Shown here: piece by piece, positions 1-8,860 of the stretch
Layout: every line of letters begins with the position of its first letter
Numbering within the stretch: position 1 is the stretch's first letter
From: Pseudomonas asuensis
GTDB lineage: Bacteria; Pseudomonadota; Gammaproteobacteria; Pseudomonadales; Pseudomonadaceae
Reading direction: 5' to 3'
DNA: 64,000 nt
Assembly (NCBI RefSeq): GCF_014646755.1
Contig: NZ_BMNW01000013.1
Coordinates: forward strand, 36,443-100,442
The notes under the pieces: generated by a model
What the model was told of the DNA's origin: nothing
Databases searched by the model: none
The model's input: only the letters and a program-made list of their open reading frames with translations
Position numbers and translations under genes: made by a program

Positions 1-717
1 CATCCAGGCTTTGCCCGTTGGAGAACCCGCAATACCTTCCCGCACAAGAAGCCGGGTTATATAGCGGTGACGCTCTCCCTCAAGCCTATCGGAACAGCGC
101 CCGGCGATATTACCGACAAACAGCTTGATGCCGTTGCTGACTTGGCAGACCGTTATAGCTTTGGCGAGCTGCGCACCTCCCATACGCAAAATATCATTCT
201 CGCGGATGTCCGGCAGGACCAACTGTTCACGCTGTGGAACGAGTTACGCGAAAACGGGTTTGCAACGCCAAATGTGGGTCTTCTGACAGATATGATCTGC
301 TGCCCGGGTGGTGACTTCTGCTCATTGGCCAACGCGAAGTCCATTCCAGTAGCCGAGTCGATTCAGCGCCGCTTCGATGATCTGGACTACCTGTTTGACA
401 TTGGTGACATCGACCTGAATATCTCCGGCTGCATGAACGCCTGTGGGCACCACCATGTAGGCCACATCGGTATTCTGGGCGTCGATAAAAAAGGCGAGGA
501 GTTCTATCAGGTATCGCTCGGCGGCTATGCTGGTCGTGACGCGAGCTTGGCCAAGATTCTGGGCCCCTCTTTCGCGCAGGAAGAAATGCCGGATGTAATC
601 GAGAAGATCATCAACGTCTATGTCGGTCAGCGCACTGAAGATGAACGTTTTATCGATACCTATCGCCGTATCGGCATTGAGCCTTTCAAGGAGCGCGTCT
701 ATGCAAAAAATCATTAA
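1..717 (+). CDS. cysI: Sulfite/nitrite reductase hemoprotein subunit, C-terminal part (5' truncated by window)
   Basis: Only the last 238 codons are present; the frame is open from base 1, so the gene starts upstream of the window. The product is a siroheme/[4Fe-4S] reductase of assimilatory sulfite reduction (sulfite to sulfide with six electrons) in the cytoplasm. The cluster-ligating cysteines are visible as MICCPGGDFC (about bases 295-321) and SGCMNACGHHH (about 427-455), the two-part motif of this family. The next gene, a DUF934 protein, overlaps its 3' end by 17 bp, as in the Pseudomonas cysI-DUF934 pair. A nitrite reductase is the main alternative; the DUF934 neighbour favours sulfite. 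Confidence 0.9.
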   Translation, partial: HPGFARWRTRNTFPHKKPGYIAVTLSLKPIGTAPGDITDKQLDAVADLADRYSFGELRTSHTQNIILADVRQDQLFTLWNELRENGFATPNVGLLTDMICCPGGDFCSLANAKSIPVAESIQRRFDDLDYLFDIGDIDLNISGCMNACGHHHVGHIGILGVDKKGEEFYQVSLGGYAGRDASLAKILGPSFAQEEMPDVIEKIINVYVGQRTEDERFIDTYRRIGIEPFKERVYAKNH

Positions 718-1201
718 GGGACGCGAGATCGTTACCGATAACTGGCACCTGCTGCCAAAGGAAACGACATTTGAAGAAATCCCGAATACCGATAACGTCA
801 TTATTCCAGTTGCGCTCTGGCTTGAGCATGGTCATGCCCTGACGACACGCGATGGCAGACTTGGCGTCTGGCTGGACAGTGATGAAGAGCCCGAAAGCAT
901 TGCCGACTCTTTGGAGCACTTTCAGGTAATCGCCATTAACTTTCCTGCCTTTACTGACGGCCGCGGCTTTAGCTACGCACGCCTGCTGCGCGAGCGGTTC
1001 GGTTACAAAGGCGAGATTCGCGCCATTGGCGATGTACTTCAGGATCAGTTGTACTTCATGCAGCGCTGCGGCTTTGATGCTTACGTCATCCGGGCAGACC
1101 GTGATCCGGAAGCAGCCCTGGCAGGCCTGAACGACTTCACGGTTACATACCAGACGGGAGCAGATCAGCCTCAACCGCTTTTCCGACGGCGCCTGGCTTG
1201 A
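701..1201 (+). CDS. DUF934 family protein downstream of cysI
   Basis: A 166-residue protein beginning MQKIIKGREI. This start was chosen because GGAG lies just upstream of the ATG at 701 and because the reading frame further upstream only shadows cysI. The family is regularly found next to single-subunit sulfite reductases in proteobacteria and is presumed to assist sulfite reduction, but no biochemical role is established. No signal peptide or membrane segment is seen, so it is probably cytosolic. It overlaps cysI by 17 bp, which implies co-translation, and is followed immediately by a strong terminator, so it closes the operon. Confidence 0.85.
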   Translation: MQKIIKGREIVTDNWHLLPKETTFEEIPNTDNVIIPVALWLEHGHALTTRDGRLGVWLDSDEEPESIADSLEHFQVIAINFPAFTDGRGFSYARLLRERFGYKGEIRAIGDVLQDQLYFMQRCGFDAYVIRADRDPEAALAGLNDFTVTYQTGADQPQPLFRRRLA

Positions 1202-1205
1202 TCCA

Positions 1206-1231
1206 AAAGCCCCGCATCTGCGGGGCTTTTT
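1206..1231 (+). terminator. Rho-independent terminator after the cysI-DUF934 operon
   Basis: Perfect 8-bp stem AGCCCCGC/GCGGGGCT (1208-1215 and 1220-1227) with a 4-nt loop, followed by TTTT. It sits between convergent genes and has A residues on its left side, so it may also end the minus-strand acuI transcript. Confidence 0.9.
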
Positions 1232-1240
1232 ATTGATTAC

Positions 1241-2233
1241 TCAGTTCAGATTGACGAGCGCCCGGCCGATCATCTTGCCTGCCAGCATCTGGTTGATGGT
1301 GTTTGGCAAATCATCCAGCGGCACTTCACGGGTAATCTCATCCAGCCCTTCCAGCCTCCACTCAGCCGAAAGCTTTTCCCACATGACTGCCTTTACGGAT
1401 AAGGGCAATTCGACTGAATCTACACCCAGTAGATTGACGCCACGTAGAATGAACGGAAAGACTGATGCCTTGAAACCACTACCGGCAGTCAGCCCGCAGC
1501 AGGCCACACTAGCCCCGTAGCTTAGAGACTTCACAATATTGAAAAGTATGTCGCCGCCTACGGTATCGACTGCGCCAGCCCACTGTTCCTTCAAGAGAGG
1601 CTTTTCAATGCCGTCCAGCACCGTTGCACGGTCCAGAATTTGTTGAGCCCCCAGATGATGCAGAAATTCTGCCTGCTCCAGTTTTCCTGTTGAGGCTGCT
1701 ACTCGATATCCGAGCTTACTAAGCAGCTTAACGGCAAGACTGCCTACACCACCACAGGCACCTGTTACCAGAATGGTGCCCGCCTCAGGTACAAGGCCAA
1801 CACGTTCGAGCTTGTCGATACACAGCCCCGCCGTCAGACCTGCCGTCCCTAGCGTCATGGCTTCACGCAGTGACAACGCCTCAGGCCGCTTGATTGCCCA
1901 GGCTGCCGGGACACGGATGTACTGCCCAAAGCCGCCTGGCGTATTCATGCCGAGGTCATACCCCGTCACAATTACTTCATCGCCTTCCTTAAGCTCACCC
2001 GCCTGTGACTCAATCACAATACCCGCCGCATCGATACCTGGCGTATGAGGATAGCGACGCGTAACGCCACGATTACCAATGGCTGACAGGGCATCTTTAT
2101 AGTTGAGCGAGGAATAACAGACCTTGATCAGCACCTCGCCAGCGGGCAGTTCATCGATACGGCGCTGGATAACATCCTGCCGGAAAGCCCCATGAGGACC
2201 TTCCGTAACCCAGAGCGCTTTAAAAGTATCCAC
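1241..2233 (-). CDS. acuI: YhdH/YhfP-family zinc-free MDR oxidoreductase (acrylyl-CoA reductase-like)
   Basis: A 330-residue medium-chain dehydrogenase/reductase, the usual length for AcuI/YhdH. Visible features are the N-terminal GroES-like half with YSSLNYKDALSAIGNRGVTRRYPHTPG-type family residues (about 40-65) and a Rossmann nucleotide-binding motif VTGACGGVGSLAVKLL (about 156-171). Characterised members reduce acryloyl-CoA to propionyl-CoA with NADPH, but many homologues are annotated only as quinone oxidoreductases. No structural zinc cysteine cluster is evident. It lies 41 bp downstream of sohB on the same strand and is probably co-transcribed. The exact substrate is inferred from family only. 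Confidence 0.85.
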   Translation of the reverse strand: MDTFKALWVTEGPHGAFRQDVIQRRIDELPAGEVLIKVCYSSLNYKDALSAIGNRGVTRRYPHTPGIDAAGIVIESQAGELKEGDEVIVTGYDLGMNTPGGFGQYIRVPAAWAIKRPEALSLREAMTLGTAGLTAGLCIDKLERVGLVPEAGTILVTGACGGVGSLAVKLLSKLGYRVAASTGKLEQAEFLHHLGAQQILDRATVLDGIEKPLLKEQWAGAVDTVGGDILFNIVKSLSYGASVACCGLTAGSGFKASVFPFILRGVNLLGVDSVELPLSVKAVMWEKLSAEWRLEGLDEITREVPLDDLPNTINQMLAGKMIGRALVNLN

Positions 2234-2274
2234 CTACCTTCTCCTTATCGTAATGCTAGAAGAGACCCCTTGCC

Positions 2275-3300
2275 TTACTGCCAAGGGCGGTGCTGGGTGA
2301 ATTTTCCCCACCAGGTCGTCACCAGACGATCAATCGTTATGCTGGCAAACAGACCTACTCGCTCAGGCAATGTCTTTCTTTCAATAAAACGAACCTGGAA
2401 AAGCTCTGCCACTTTCGATCGTTCACACAAATACTCGTCGCTGGTTTTAAGCTCATCAACCAAGCGCTTACCCAGGGCTGATTCACCCAGCCATACTTCA
2501 CCAGTGGCTACTTCATCCATGATCAATTGTGGCCGATACCGATTCACAAAATTCTTGAAGAGTTCGTGAGTGGTCTCCAGGTCTTCCTGAAATTTCTCAC
2601 GGCCTTTTTCGGTGTTTTCACCAAATACAGTCAGCGTGCGCTTGTACTCACCTGCCGTAAGAACTTCATAATCGACGTCATGCTTTTTCAGCAACTTATG
2701 GACATTAGGTAGCTGAGCGACAACGCCAATAGAGCCGAGGATCGCAAACGGAGCACTCAGGATACGATCGCCAATACAGGCCATCATGTATCCGCCACTG
2801 GCGGCGACCTTGTCTACACAAATGGTCAGTGGAACACCGGCCTGGCGAATACGCGCGAGTTGTGAAGCAGCCAACCCGTAGCCATGTACCATACCCCCAC
2901 CGCTCTCCAGGCGAACAACTACCTCATCCTTGGATGTCGCCAGTGTCAATATTGCTGTCACCTCATGGCGCAGCTGCTCGGTCGCGGATGCCTTAATATC
3001 ACCATCGAAATTCAACACATAAACATGGTTTTTGGCATCACCCTTCTTTCGACTGGCTTTATCAGCCTTGGCTTCTTCTTTACGCAGTGCCTTAAAGCGG
3101 TCTTTATCAAGGACGCTTTGTTGCAGCCGCAGCCGTAATGACTTGTAGAAATCATTCAGCTTTTGCACCTCAAGGTGTCCACCTGAGGCTCGCTTGCCTT
3201 TGCTACGCAGCGCTGCGATAAAAATCAGCACTGCCAGGATGGCAATGACAACTGTAACGGTCTTGATTAAAAAACTGGCGTAATCCGCAAAAAAATCCAC
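2275..3300 (-). CDS. sohB: Inner-membrane S49 peptidase SohB
   Basis: A 341-residue protein with one N-terminal membrane segment (about residues 10-30), a charged linker and a signal-peptide-peptidase-A-type serine protease domain. The catalytic dyad is visible: Ser168 in VAASGGYMMA and Lys220 in AGEYKRTLTVFGE. Family members degrade membrane or periplasmic peptides; the E. coli protein is a putative periplasmic protease that can suppress degP loss. The start is the ATG at 3300, preceded by an AGGAGAGC-type ribosome site. The gene is divergent from the SCP2 gene and upstream of acuI. Confidence 0.93.
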   Translation of the reverse strand: MDFFADYASFLIKTVTVVIAILAVLIFIAALRSKGKRASGGHLEVQKLNDFYKSLRLRLQQSVLDKDRFKALRKEEAKADKASRKKGDAKNHVYVLNFDGDIKASATEQLRHEVTAILTLATSKDEVVVRLESGGGMVHGYGLAASQLARIRQAGVPLTICVDKVAASGGYMMACIGDRILSAPFAILGSIGVVAQLPNVHKLLKKHDVDYEVLTAGEYKRTLTVFGENTEKGREKFQEDLETTHELFKNFVNRYRPQLIMDEVATGEVWLGESALGKRLVDELKTSDEYLCERSKVAELFQVRFIERKTLPERVGLFASITIDRLVTTWWGKFTQHRPWQ

Positions 3301-3542
3301 GTGCTCTCCTTACTGTCGATAAGCCTTTAGCTCATCCACGACTCTTGATCCGATAAGCATACTCATGGCTACGCTTGCCAGCCAACAAGACACCGAAGCA
3401 ACTATAGCGCATTCAAACAACCGTATGATTTTCCATTGACAGTAACCACGGGCCACCCTACTCTCGATTCATTGCCGCCGATAAGCGGCTGGGCTAACCG
3501 CGGACACGTCCGCATTCACATACGACCCTAAGGATTGCGCAT

Positions 3543-3854
3543 ATGAGCAGCTCCGACATCATCGAAAATCTGAAAAACAAGTTCAATCCCGATGCTGCTA
3601 CTGGCCTTGACCTCACCTATCAGTTTGACATCGAAGATGGTGATAATTATCACCTGATTGTGAAAGATCAAACGTGTGACGTTAAAGCTGGTAATGCTGA
3701 CGAACCAGACTGCACCCTTATCATGAACACTGACACGCTCAAAGGTATTGTCACTGGCGAGACAGACGGGATGCAGGCGTTTATGGCCGGTAAGGTTCGC
3801 GCCGAAGGCAACATGATGCTGGCTATGAAACTGAGTGAATTGTTCCCTAACTAA
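3543..3854 (+). CDS. SCP2 sterol-carrier-domain protein
   Basis: A 103-residue stand-alone SCP2 domain. The family pattern is visible in YQFDIEDGDNYHLIVKDQ, a CTLIMNTDTLKGIVTGE segment and the terminal helix GKVRAEGNMMLAMKLSELF. Such domains form a hydrophobic lipid or acyl-CoA binding tunnel; the bacterial ligand is unknown. It is followed after 47 bp by an SDR gene, the same order as I recall in P. aeruginosa (where a phosphotransferase gene is nearby and is absent here). A lipid-linked role is inferred from the family only. Confidence 0.85.
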   Translation: MSSSDIIENLKNKFNPDAATGLDLTYQFDIEDGDNYHLIVKDQTCDVKAGNADEPDCTLIMNTDTLKGIVTGETDGMQAFMAGKVRAEGNMMLAMKLSELFPN

Positions 3855-3858
3855 GGGA

Positions 3859-3888
3859 TCAAGCCGGAGCATTCTCCGGCTTTCTTGC
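3859..3888 (+). terminator. Hairpin with T-rich tail between SCP2 and SDR genes
   Basis: Stem AAGCCGGA/TCCGGCTT (3861-3868 and 3875-3882) followed by TCTT. It lies in the 47-bp gap before the SDR gene, so it may terminate or attenuate read-through instead of separating strictly independent units. Confidence 0.6.
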
Positions 3889-3901
3889 AGGAGAAAATGA
3901 T

Positions 3902-4666
3902 ATGAGCGCTGCGTTCGATCTTACCGGCAAGATAGCATTTATCTCTGGCGCAAGCCGTGGTATTGGCGCAGCCATTGCTCACTTGCTTGCAGCGCAGGGC
4001 GCTCATGTCATCATCTCCAGCCGTAAAGTCGAAGGCTGTCAGGCCGTTGCAGATAGCATTATCGAGGCAGGCGGCCAAGCAACCGTCATGCCTTGTCACA
4101 TTGGCAACCTGGACCAGATCAAACAGACATTCGCCCAGATCGGCGAGCGCTTCGGCTCTCTGGATATCCTCGTCAACAACGCTGCTATCAATCCGCAGTT
4201 CGGGCATATTCTCGATACAGATGCAGAGGCTTTTCAAAAAACGGTCGATGTGAATATCCGCGGATATTTATTCATGTCTATCGAGGCAGGAAAATTGATG
4301 CGCCAGAGTGGTAAAGGTGGAAGCATCATCAATGTAGCCTCTGTCAATGGCGTTTCTCCGGGTCTTATGCAGGGTGTGTACTCAATCACCAAGGCGGCGG
4401 TTATCAACCTGACTAAAGTCTTTGCCAAGGAGTGTGCCACGTTCGGTATTCGCTGCAATGCGTTACTCCCCGGTCTTACCGATACCCGTTTTGCATCAGC
4501 ACTGGTCACTAACCCATCCATCCTTAATCTGGCGCTTCAGCAAATACCGCTCAAGCGTGTTGCCCAGCCTGATGAGATGGCTGGCGCAGTGCTTTATTTC
4601 GCCAGCGAGGCATCAAGCTATACCACAGGTACGATTCTTAACGTAGACGGAGGCTTGCTGGCTTAG
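3902..4666 (+). CDS. Short-chain dehydrogenase/reductase
   Basis: A 254-residue classical SDR. Cofactor motif GASRGIG is at 16-22, NNAAINP at about 92-98, and the catalytic triad is Ser147 (NVAS), Tyr160 and Lys164 (YSITK). The C-terminal NVDGG motif is typical. The substrate cannot be told from sequence; proximity to SCP2 and to acyl-CoA genes suggests a 3-oxoacyl or fatty-acid-related substrate, which is inference. The ATG at 3902 has GGAGAAAATGAT upstream, a good ribosome site. Confidence 0.88.
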   Translation: MSAAFDLTGKIAFISGASRGIGAAIAHLLAAQGAHVIISSRKVEGCQAVADSIIEAGGQATVMPCHIGNLDQIKQTFAQIGERFGSLDILVNNAAINPQFGHILDTDAEAFQKTVDVNIRGYLFMSIEAGKLMRQSGKGGSIINVASVNGVSPGLMQGVYSITKAAVINLTKVFAKECATFGIRCNALLPGLTDTRFASALVTNPSILNLALQQIPLKRVAQPDEMAGAVLYFASEASSYTTGTILNVDGGLLA

Positions 4667-4748
4667 CGAGTTAGGCTTTCTAACCTTTCCATTATTAGGC
4701 ACTATACGGCCCGCCCCGCCGAGACGGCGGTCTTGTCGAGCTGTAACC

Positions 4749-5528
4749 ATGCCTTATGATTTTGCCCTTGAGCCCCTCACCCTCCTTGTCCTGGCCGCCG
4801 TTGCATTCCTGGCCGGCTTTATCGATGCCATTGCAGGCGGAGGCGGCCTGTTAACAGTTCCTGCCCTACTGCTGGCGGGCGTACCACCACACCTTGTATT
4901 GGGCACCAATAAACTAAGTTCAACGTTTGGCAGCGCAACAGCGGCTTACACGTTTTATCGCAAGAAACTGTTTGCTCCCATCAAATGGAAACATGCGCTG
5001 AGCGCTACAGCGCTAGGTGCAGCCATCGGAGCGGTTGGTGCGCATTATCTTCCGGCTCACTGGCTGGATCGGTTATTACCCCTCGCCGTATTCGGATGCG
5101 GTATATATCTGCTGTTTGGCCGCCTTCCCGATGCTCCGCTTGATGCAGACGCGCCAATCCTTCAAAAGCGGCAGTGGCCACAGGGGCTGGGCCTAGGGTT
5201 TTATGATGGCTTGATCGGTCCAGGTACGGGGGCCTTCTGGACCATTAGCACGCTTATCCTCTACCGGATTGACCTGGTCAGGGCTAGCGGCGTGGCACGC
5301 ACAATGAACTTTGTCAGCAATGGCGTAGCCTTGGCAGTCTTTATCTGTCTTGGTCAGGTCATCTGGATGCTTGGGTTAACCATGGGCATTTCGCTGATGT
5401 TTGGTGCTTATCTGGGAGCCCATACAGCCATAGCCGGGGGAGCGAAATTCATTCGCCCCTTATTCATTCTGGTAGTACTCGCATTGACGGCGCGTTTAGT
5501 CTGGCAACACTGGTTCGGGCATGCCTAG
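4749..5528 (+). CDS. TSUP (TauE/SafE) family inner-membrane permease
   Basis: A 259-residue polytopic membrane protein, with roughly eight hydrophobic segments. The family signature is visible near the N terminus (GFIDAIAGGGGLLTVPALLLAGVPP region, residues about 22-46, and LGTNKLSST, about 51-59) and in the second half (GFYDGLIGPGTGAF, about 150-163). TSUP proteins move sulfonates, sulfite or other small organosulfur anions or C2 compounds; the substrate here is unknown. Its last 33 bases overlap tail-to-tail with nudC on the other strand. Confidence 0.88.
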   Translation: MPYDFALEPLTLLVLAAVAFLAGFIDAIAGGGGLLTVPALLLAGVPPHLVLGTNKLSSTFGSATAAYTFYRKKLFAPIKWKHALSATALGAAIGAVGAHYLPAHWLDRLLPLAVFGCGIYLLFGRLPDAPLDADAPILQKRQWPQGLGLGFYDGLIGPGTGAFWTISTLILYRIDLVRASGVARTMNFVSNGVALAVFICLGQVIWMLGLTMGISLMFGAYLGAHTAIAGGAKFIRPLFILVVLALTARLVWQHWFGHA

Positions 5529-6326
5529 CTTGCGAGCAATATAAAGTTCTATAAGAAAACGCGCGATCGACTGCTTGGCAGGCAGCTGCGGTAGGTTATC
5601 CAACCTGAACCACTGGGCATCTTCGATTTCTTCCGGCTGGCAAACAATGTCGCCGCCGGCATATTCGGCATGAAAGCCCAGCATCAGCGAGTGAGGAAAG
5701 GGCCAACTCTGGCTACCTAGATAGTGAAGGTTCTTAACGTCGACCGCCACTTCCTCTTTGACCTCACGCGCCACACAAGCCTCGATGGTTTCACCCGGCT
5801 CGACGAACCCAGCCAAGGTACTGTAGACGCCTGGTGCAAAGCGCGGAGAGCGCGCCAGCAATACCTCATCGTCCCGAGTAATCAGCACAATGATACTAGG
5901 CGATAAGCGAGGATACTGAGTTAACCCACAAGCCGGACAATTAAGTCCACGCTGCCCTTTGATGATTACAGTAGGCGTAGCACAACGGCCACAATAACGA
6001 TGATCATTTGCCCACGTACCAATCTGTGCGGCATAACCCAGCATCTTGAATACGTCGTACTCGGACTTGAGCATCAGAGGGCGGAGAGGCTGCCATTCAT
6101 GACCGGGAATGTCCGACGCAGACTCGACTTCGTGCAGGGCAATGGCTTGCCCATCAAAATAGCCAAGCCCGTAAATACCAGACGCCGTCAGCTTGTCTAA
6201 AAAAGGAGCGTCCTGCGGAAAGAGCACACTCTCTTCCCGGGTAAGAAAACCCATTGGACTATGGATAATAATCAAGCTATCAACACTGCCTGACAGGTCC
6301 AGGCAACCCGGCTCCCAACGACTCAT
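5496..6326 (-). CDS. nudC: NADH pyrophosphatase / RNA deNADding Nudix hydrolase
   Basis: A 276-residue protein. The zinc site is C112, C115, C130 and C133; the Nudix box runs about 173-195 (GFVEPGETIEACVAREVKEE), and the NudC-specific element SQSWPFPHS is at 206-214. In the Nudix box the usual Gly after EE is replaced (EEVAV). NudC hydrolyses NAD(H) to NMN(H) and AMP and removes NAD caps from RNA. I chose the start at 6326 because it overlaps the fimL stop as ATGA; the longer frame beginning 21 bp upstream lies inside fimL. Co-transcribed with fimL. Confidence 0.92.
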   Translation of the reverse strand: MSRWEPGCLDLSGSVDSLIIIHSPMGFLTREESVLFPQDAPFLDKLTASGIYGLGYFDGQAIALHEVESASDIPGHEWQPLRPLMLKSEYDVFKMLGYAAQIGTWANDHRYCGRCATPTVIIKGQRGLNCPACGLTQYPRLSPSIIVLITRDDEVLLARSPRFAPGVYSTLAGFVEPGETIEACVAREVKEEVAVDVKNLHYLGSQSWPFPHSLMLGFHAEYAGGDIVCQPEEIEDAQWFRLDNLPQLPAKQSIARFLIELYIARKLGMPEPVLPD

Positions 6327-8011
6327 GCTGCGGCAACAGGCCTCCACCCCAGGGCACTTACACTATCGGCAGCCAACTCGAGAATATCGGGCTGGCCAGA
6401 ACGGGATGCCATAGCACCGCTTTCGAGGAAGAATTCGATACTGCTTAATGCATCCGCTAGTACTTCGAGTAACGAAGCAGCCGGCATGTTCAAATTATTC
6501 ACCATATGCGCTTGAACATACTGAGCACAAATACCCGTCAGCTCCGCTGCACGGGTGTGCTCAAGGAATAGCAAGGCGCCTCTTACGTTATGCAGGCATG
6601 CCGGAACGTTGGCCAGATGTATGGCCTCACCTCTGGCATCCAAATACGCAGAGATAGATTGCTTTGCGTTGGCGAGCCCTGCCTTGGCTTCGGCCAATAG
6701 CAGCACTTGCGCCTCGTTTAGCAAATGGTTTCCAAACGACTCGCCCTCCTGCCCTGGCGATGCAAGCACTGGGCACGTTTCCTTACTGGTTTCACGTTCA
6801 AAGCAGGAAACCAGGCTTTCTACATACAAAATGGCATCGGCCAGATTATCGAGCTGCACCTGTTCCACATCCTCACCCCTGGCCCAATGATTAAGCACGG
6901 GCAAGTGAGCTTGCAGAGCCTGCCCAGCGGAGGGTTGCCCTACCATGATCAGTGTCTTCGCGAGGATGCCGAGCTGAATATAGAGCCGGGCATAGGCATC
7001 AGGCTCAGCCACACGGCGCTCGACTAGATCCAGCAGCTCTTTAACGGTTGCGAGCTCTTCATGAATCGCTTGCGACAGGGAATGCATGACCGCCTGGCTT
7101 GGCCCTGTCAATCGACGGTACTCTCTGTCAAGCATCGCGTCGGTATAGGGCAGCGTATCAATGGAGAACGCCTCCCGCAGCTCTTCAGCTCTTACGCCTG
7201 TGCTTTCAGACAAGGCGATGAGATATAAAAGATCTTTGAGAATGCTGCGTGGTGGCTCGTAATCGGGCACAGTCAATAGCTGACGGAGCTCCCGATCCAG
7301 ACGGGAGAACAATTGCTTTCGAGTACGATGAAGGAGCAGGTCGCCTTCGCGGAAGGCTTCGAGGGCAGCTGCGCCAACCCAGCATAATTTTGCACCAGCA
7401 CGATCACTCAACAGATAGTCAAGACGCGCCAGCGCGCGCTCCATCAACTTGAGGCTTGCCTTCGGATTTTGCTCTTTGAGTAACCCCAACAGGCCAATCT
7501 GATACATTTGTCGCATGCGCCGCGCCAAGCCTTGCTGCTCTTTAAGAGGCAAGTCATCTGTTTGTGAAACAGGGGTGCGTGGCAGGTCCAGCCGGACCGT
7601 AAAGAAATAACATTCAGGTAACGCTGGTTGTCCAGTCACGCGCCGCAGCTCATTGATAGCTGGCAGCAACAATTCCGGCATCTCTTCATAGCGACTGCGG
7701 AACTGCTCAATATAACGGCGTAAGACATGCAAGGCATGACAGAGCGCCATAAGATGATCATCGCGTTCTGCGCCAGCACCCGCCGGTATATCTGTCACCA
7801 GCTCGAATGTTTCGTGGGCGAGTAGCTCAGCTCCAGCCAACTCGATAAGGGACAAGGCGCCACGAAGCTGATGAATGCACTCGACAGCACGCTGAAGCAG
7901 ACTGCTGCAGTGCCGTTCCATGATGAAACGTTCTAAATTCTGTTCCGCCTGATCGATAGTCGCGAACAATTCGTCGCGCACCAGACTCAATGCTCTAGCT
8001 CCGGTAACCAT
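6323..8011 (-). CDS. fimL: FimL-like protein (ChpA N-terminal homologue, twitching/cAMP regulation)
   Basis: A 562-residue cytosolic helical protein. Its position between the crotonase and nudC genes matches fimL of P. aeruginosa as I remember it. FimL resembles the N terminus of the chemosensory kinase ChpA, supports type IV pilus twitching motility and raises cAMP through adenylate cyclase CyaB, working with FimV and PilG. Two HPt-like motifs are visible: IHQLRG with His47 and LHNVRG with His474, each followed by a GAL helix. Whether these histidines are phosphorylated is unknown. No kinase or receiver domain is present. It ends in an ATGA overlap with nudC. Confidence 0.82.
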   Translation of the reverse strand: MVTGARALSLVRDELFATIDQAEQNLERFIMERHCSSLLQRAVECIHQLRGALSLIELAGAELLAHETFELVTDIPAGAGAERDDHLMALCHALHVLRRYIEQFRSRYEEMPELLLPAINELRRVTGQPALPECYFFTVRLDLPRTPVSQTDDLPLKEQQGLARRMRQMYQIGLLGLLKEQNPKASLKLMERALARLDYLLSDRAGAKLCWVGAAALEAFREGDLLLHRTRKQLFSRLDRELRQLLTVPDYEPPRSILKDLLYLIALSESTGVRAEELREAFSIDTLPYTDAMLDREYRRLTGPSQAVMHSLSQAIHEELATVKELLDLVERRVAEPDAYARLYIQLGILAKTLIMVGQPSAGQALQAHLPVLNHWARGEDVEQVQLDNLADAILYVESLVSCFERETSKETCPVLASPGQEGESFGNHLLNEAQVLLLAEAKAGLANAKQSISAYLDARGEAIHLANVPACLHNVRGALLFLEHTRAAELTGICAQYVQAHMVNNLNMPAASLLEVLADALSSIEFFLESGAMASRSGQPDILELAADSVSALGWRPVAAA

Positions 8012-8047
8012 ACCGTCAAACGCCTCCTGCGCTACATCCGCTTGCCA

Positions 8048-8860
8048 TCAGTCCGGAAACTCCGGAGTTTGCCTGCTCATTTGCGCCGCCAATGCGGTAC
8101 GCAAATCGGTTGATTGCAGCATTGCCGCATTCCATGTGGCGATGTAATCCAACCCCTCAGCTACCTGATGATCACGCATAAAACCGATCATCTTCTTGGT
8201 ACCACGTATTGCTAGCGGTGACTTGGCAGCAATCGTTTGCGCCAGTAGAAACACATCTTCCATCATCTGCTCAGCCGTCGTGTAGACACGGTTGACCAGC
8301 CCCATGGAAAACGCTTCCTCACCACTGAAAGATCGTCCTGTATAAGCCAGCTCGCGCAACATACCTTCACCAATCAGATGAGGCAGGCGTTGCAAGGAAC
8401 CTAGATCGGCCACCATACCCAGGTCAATTTCCTTTAAGGCAAACTGAGCTTCAGCTGTGGCATAGCGCATATCGCATGCAGCTATCAGATCAACAGCACC
8501 GCCCAGGCAATACCCCTGGATAGCAGCCAGAACCGGCTTGCGACATTGCTCGACTGCATTGAAGGACGATTGAAGTTCAAGAATCTTGGAGCGTAATAAC
8601 TCCGAATTGAGGCCTACGTCACGTCCAAGCTGACCGGCGGTCTCGCCAAGTAACGAAAGGTCCATACCAGAGGAAAAATGCGGACCCGCACCTGACAGCA
8701 CGACAGCACGTACTGAACGTTCCTGATCAGCCCAATGAAAGAGGTCACGTATCTCCTGCCAGAACGCTGCATTCATGGCATTGATCTTTTCGGGTCGATT
8801 AATAATCACATGAGCGACCTTATCGACACGCTCAAGACGGAACGCGCTGAACTCTTCCAT
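8048..8860 (-). CDS. Crotonase-family enoyl-CoA hydratase/isomerase, dienoyl-CoA isomerase-like
   Basis: A 270-residue crotonase. The oxyanion-hole segments are FSSGMDLSLL (about 62-71) and CLGGAVDLIAACD (about 118-130). The acidic trio known from delta(3,5)-delta(2,4)-dienoyl-CoA isomerases is conserved: Asp124 (GGAVD), Glu144 (KEIDLG) and Asp152 (VADLG). That favours a role in beta-oxidation of odd-position unsaturated fatty acids over a plain hydratase. I set the start at the ATG at 8860 with GAGGAG just upstream; an in-frame start 51 bp earlier exists but lacks support. It lies 36 bp upstream of fimL. Confidence 0.88.
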   Translation of the reverse strand: MEEFSAFRLERVDKVAHVIINRPEKINAMNAAFWQEIRDLFHWADQERSVRAVVLSGAGPHFSSGMDLSLLGETAGQLGRDVGLNSELLRSKILELQSSFNAVEQCRKPVLAAIQGYCLGGAVDLIAACDMRYATAEAQFALKEIDLGMVADLGSLQRLPHLIGEGMLRELAYTGRSFSGEEAFSMGLVNRVYTTAEQMMEDVFLLAQTIAAKSPLAIRGTKKMIGFMRDHQVAEGLDYIATWNAAMLQSTDLRTALAAQMSRQTPEFPD

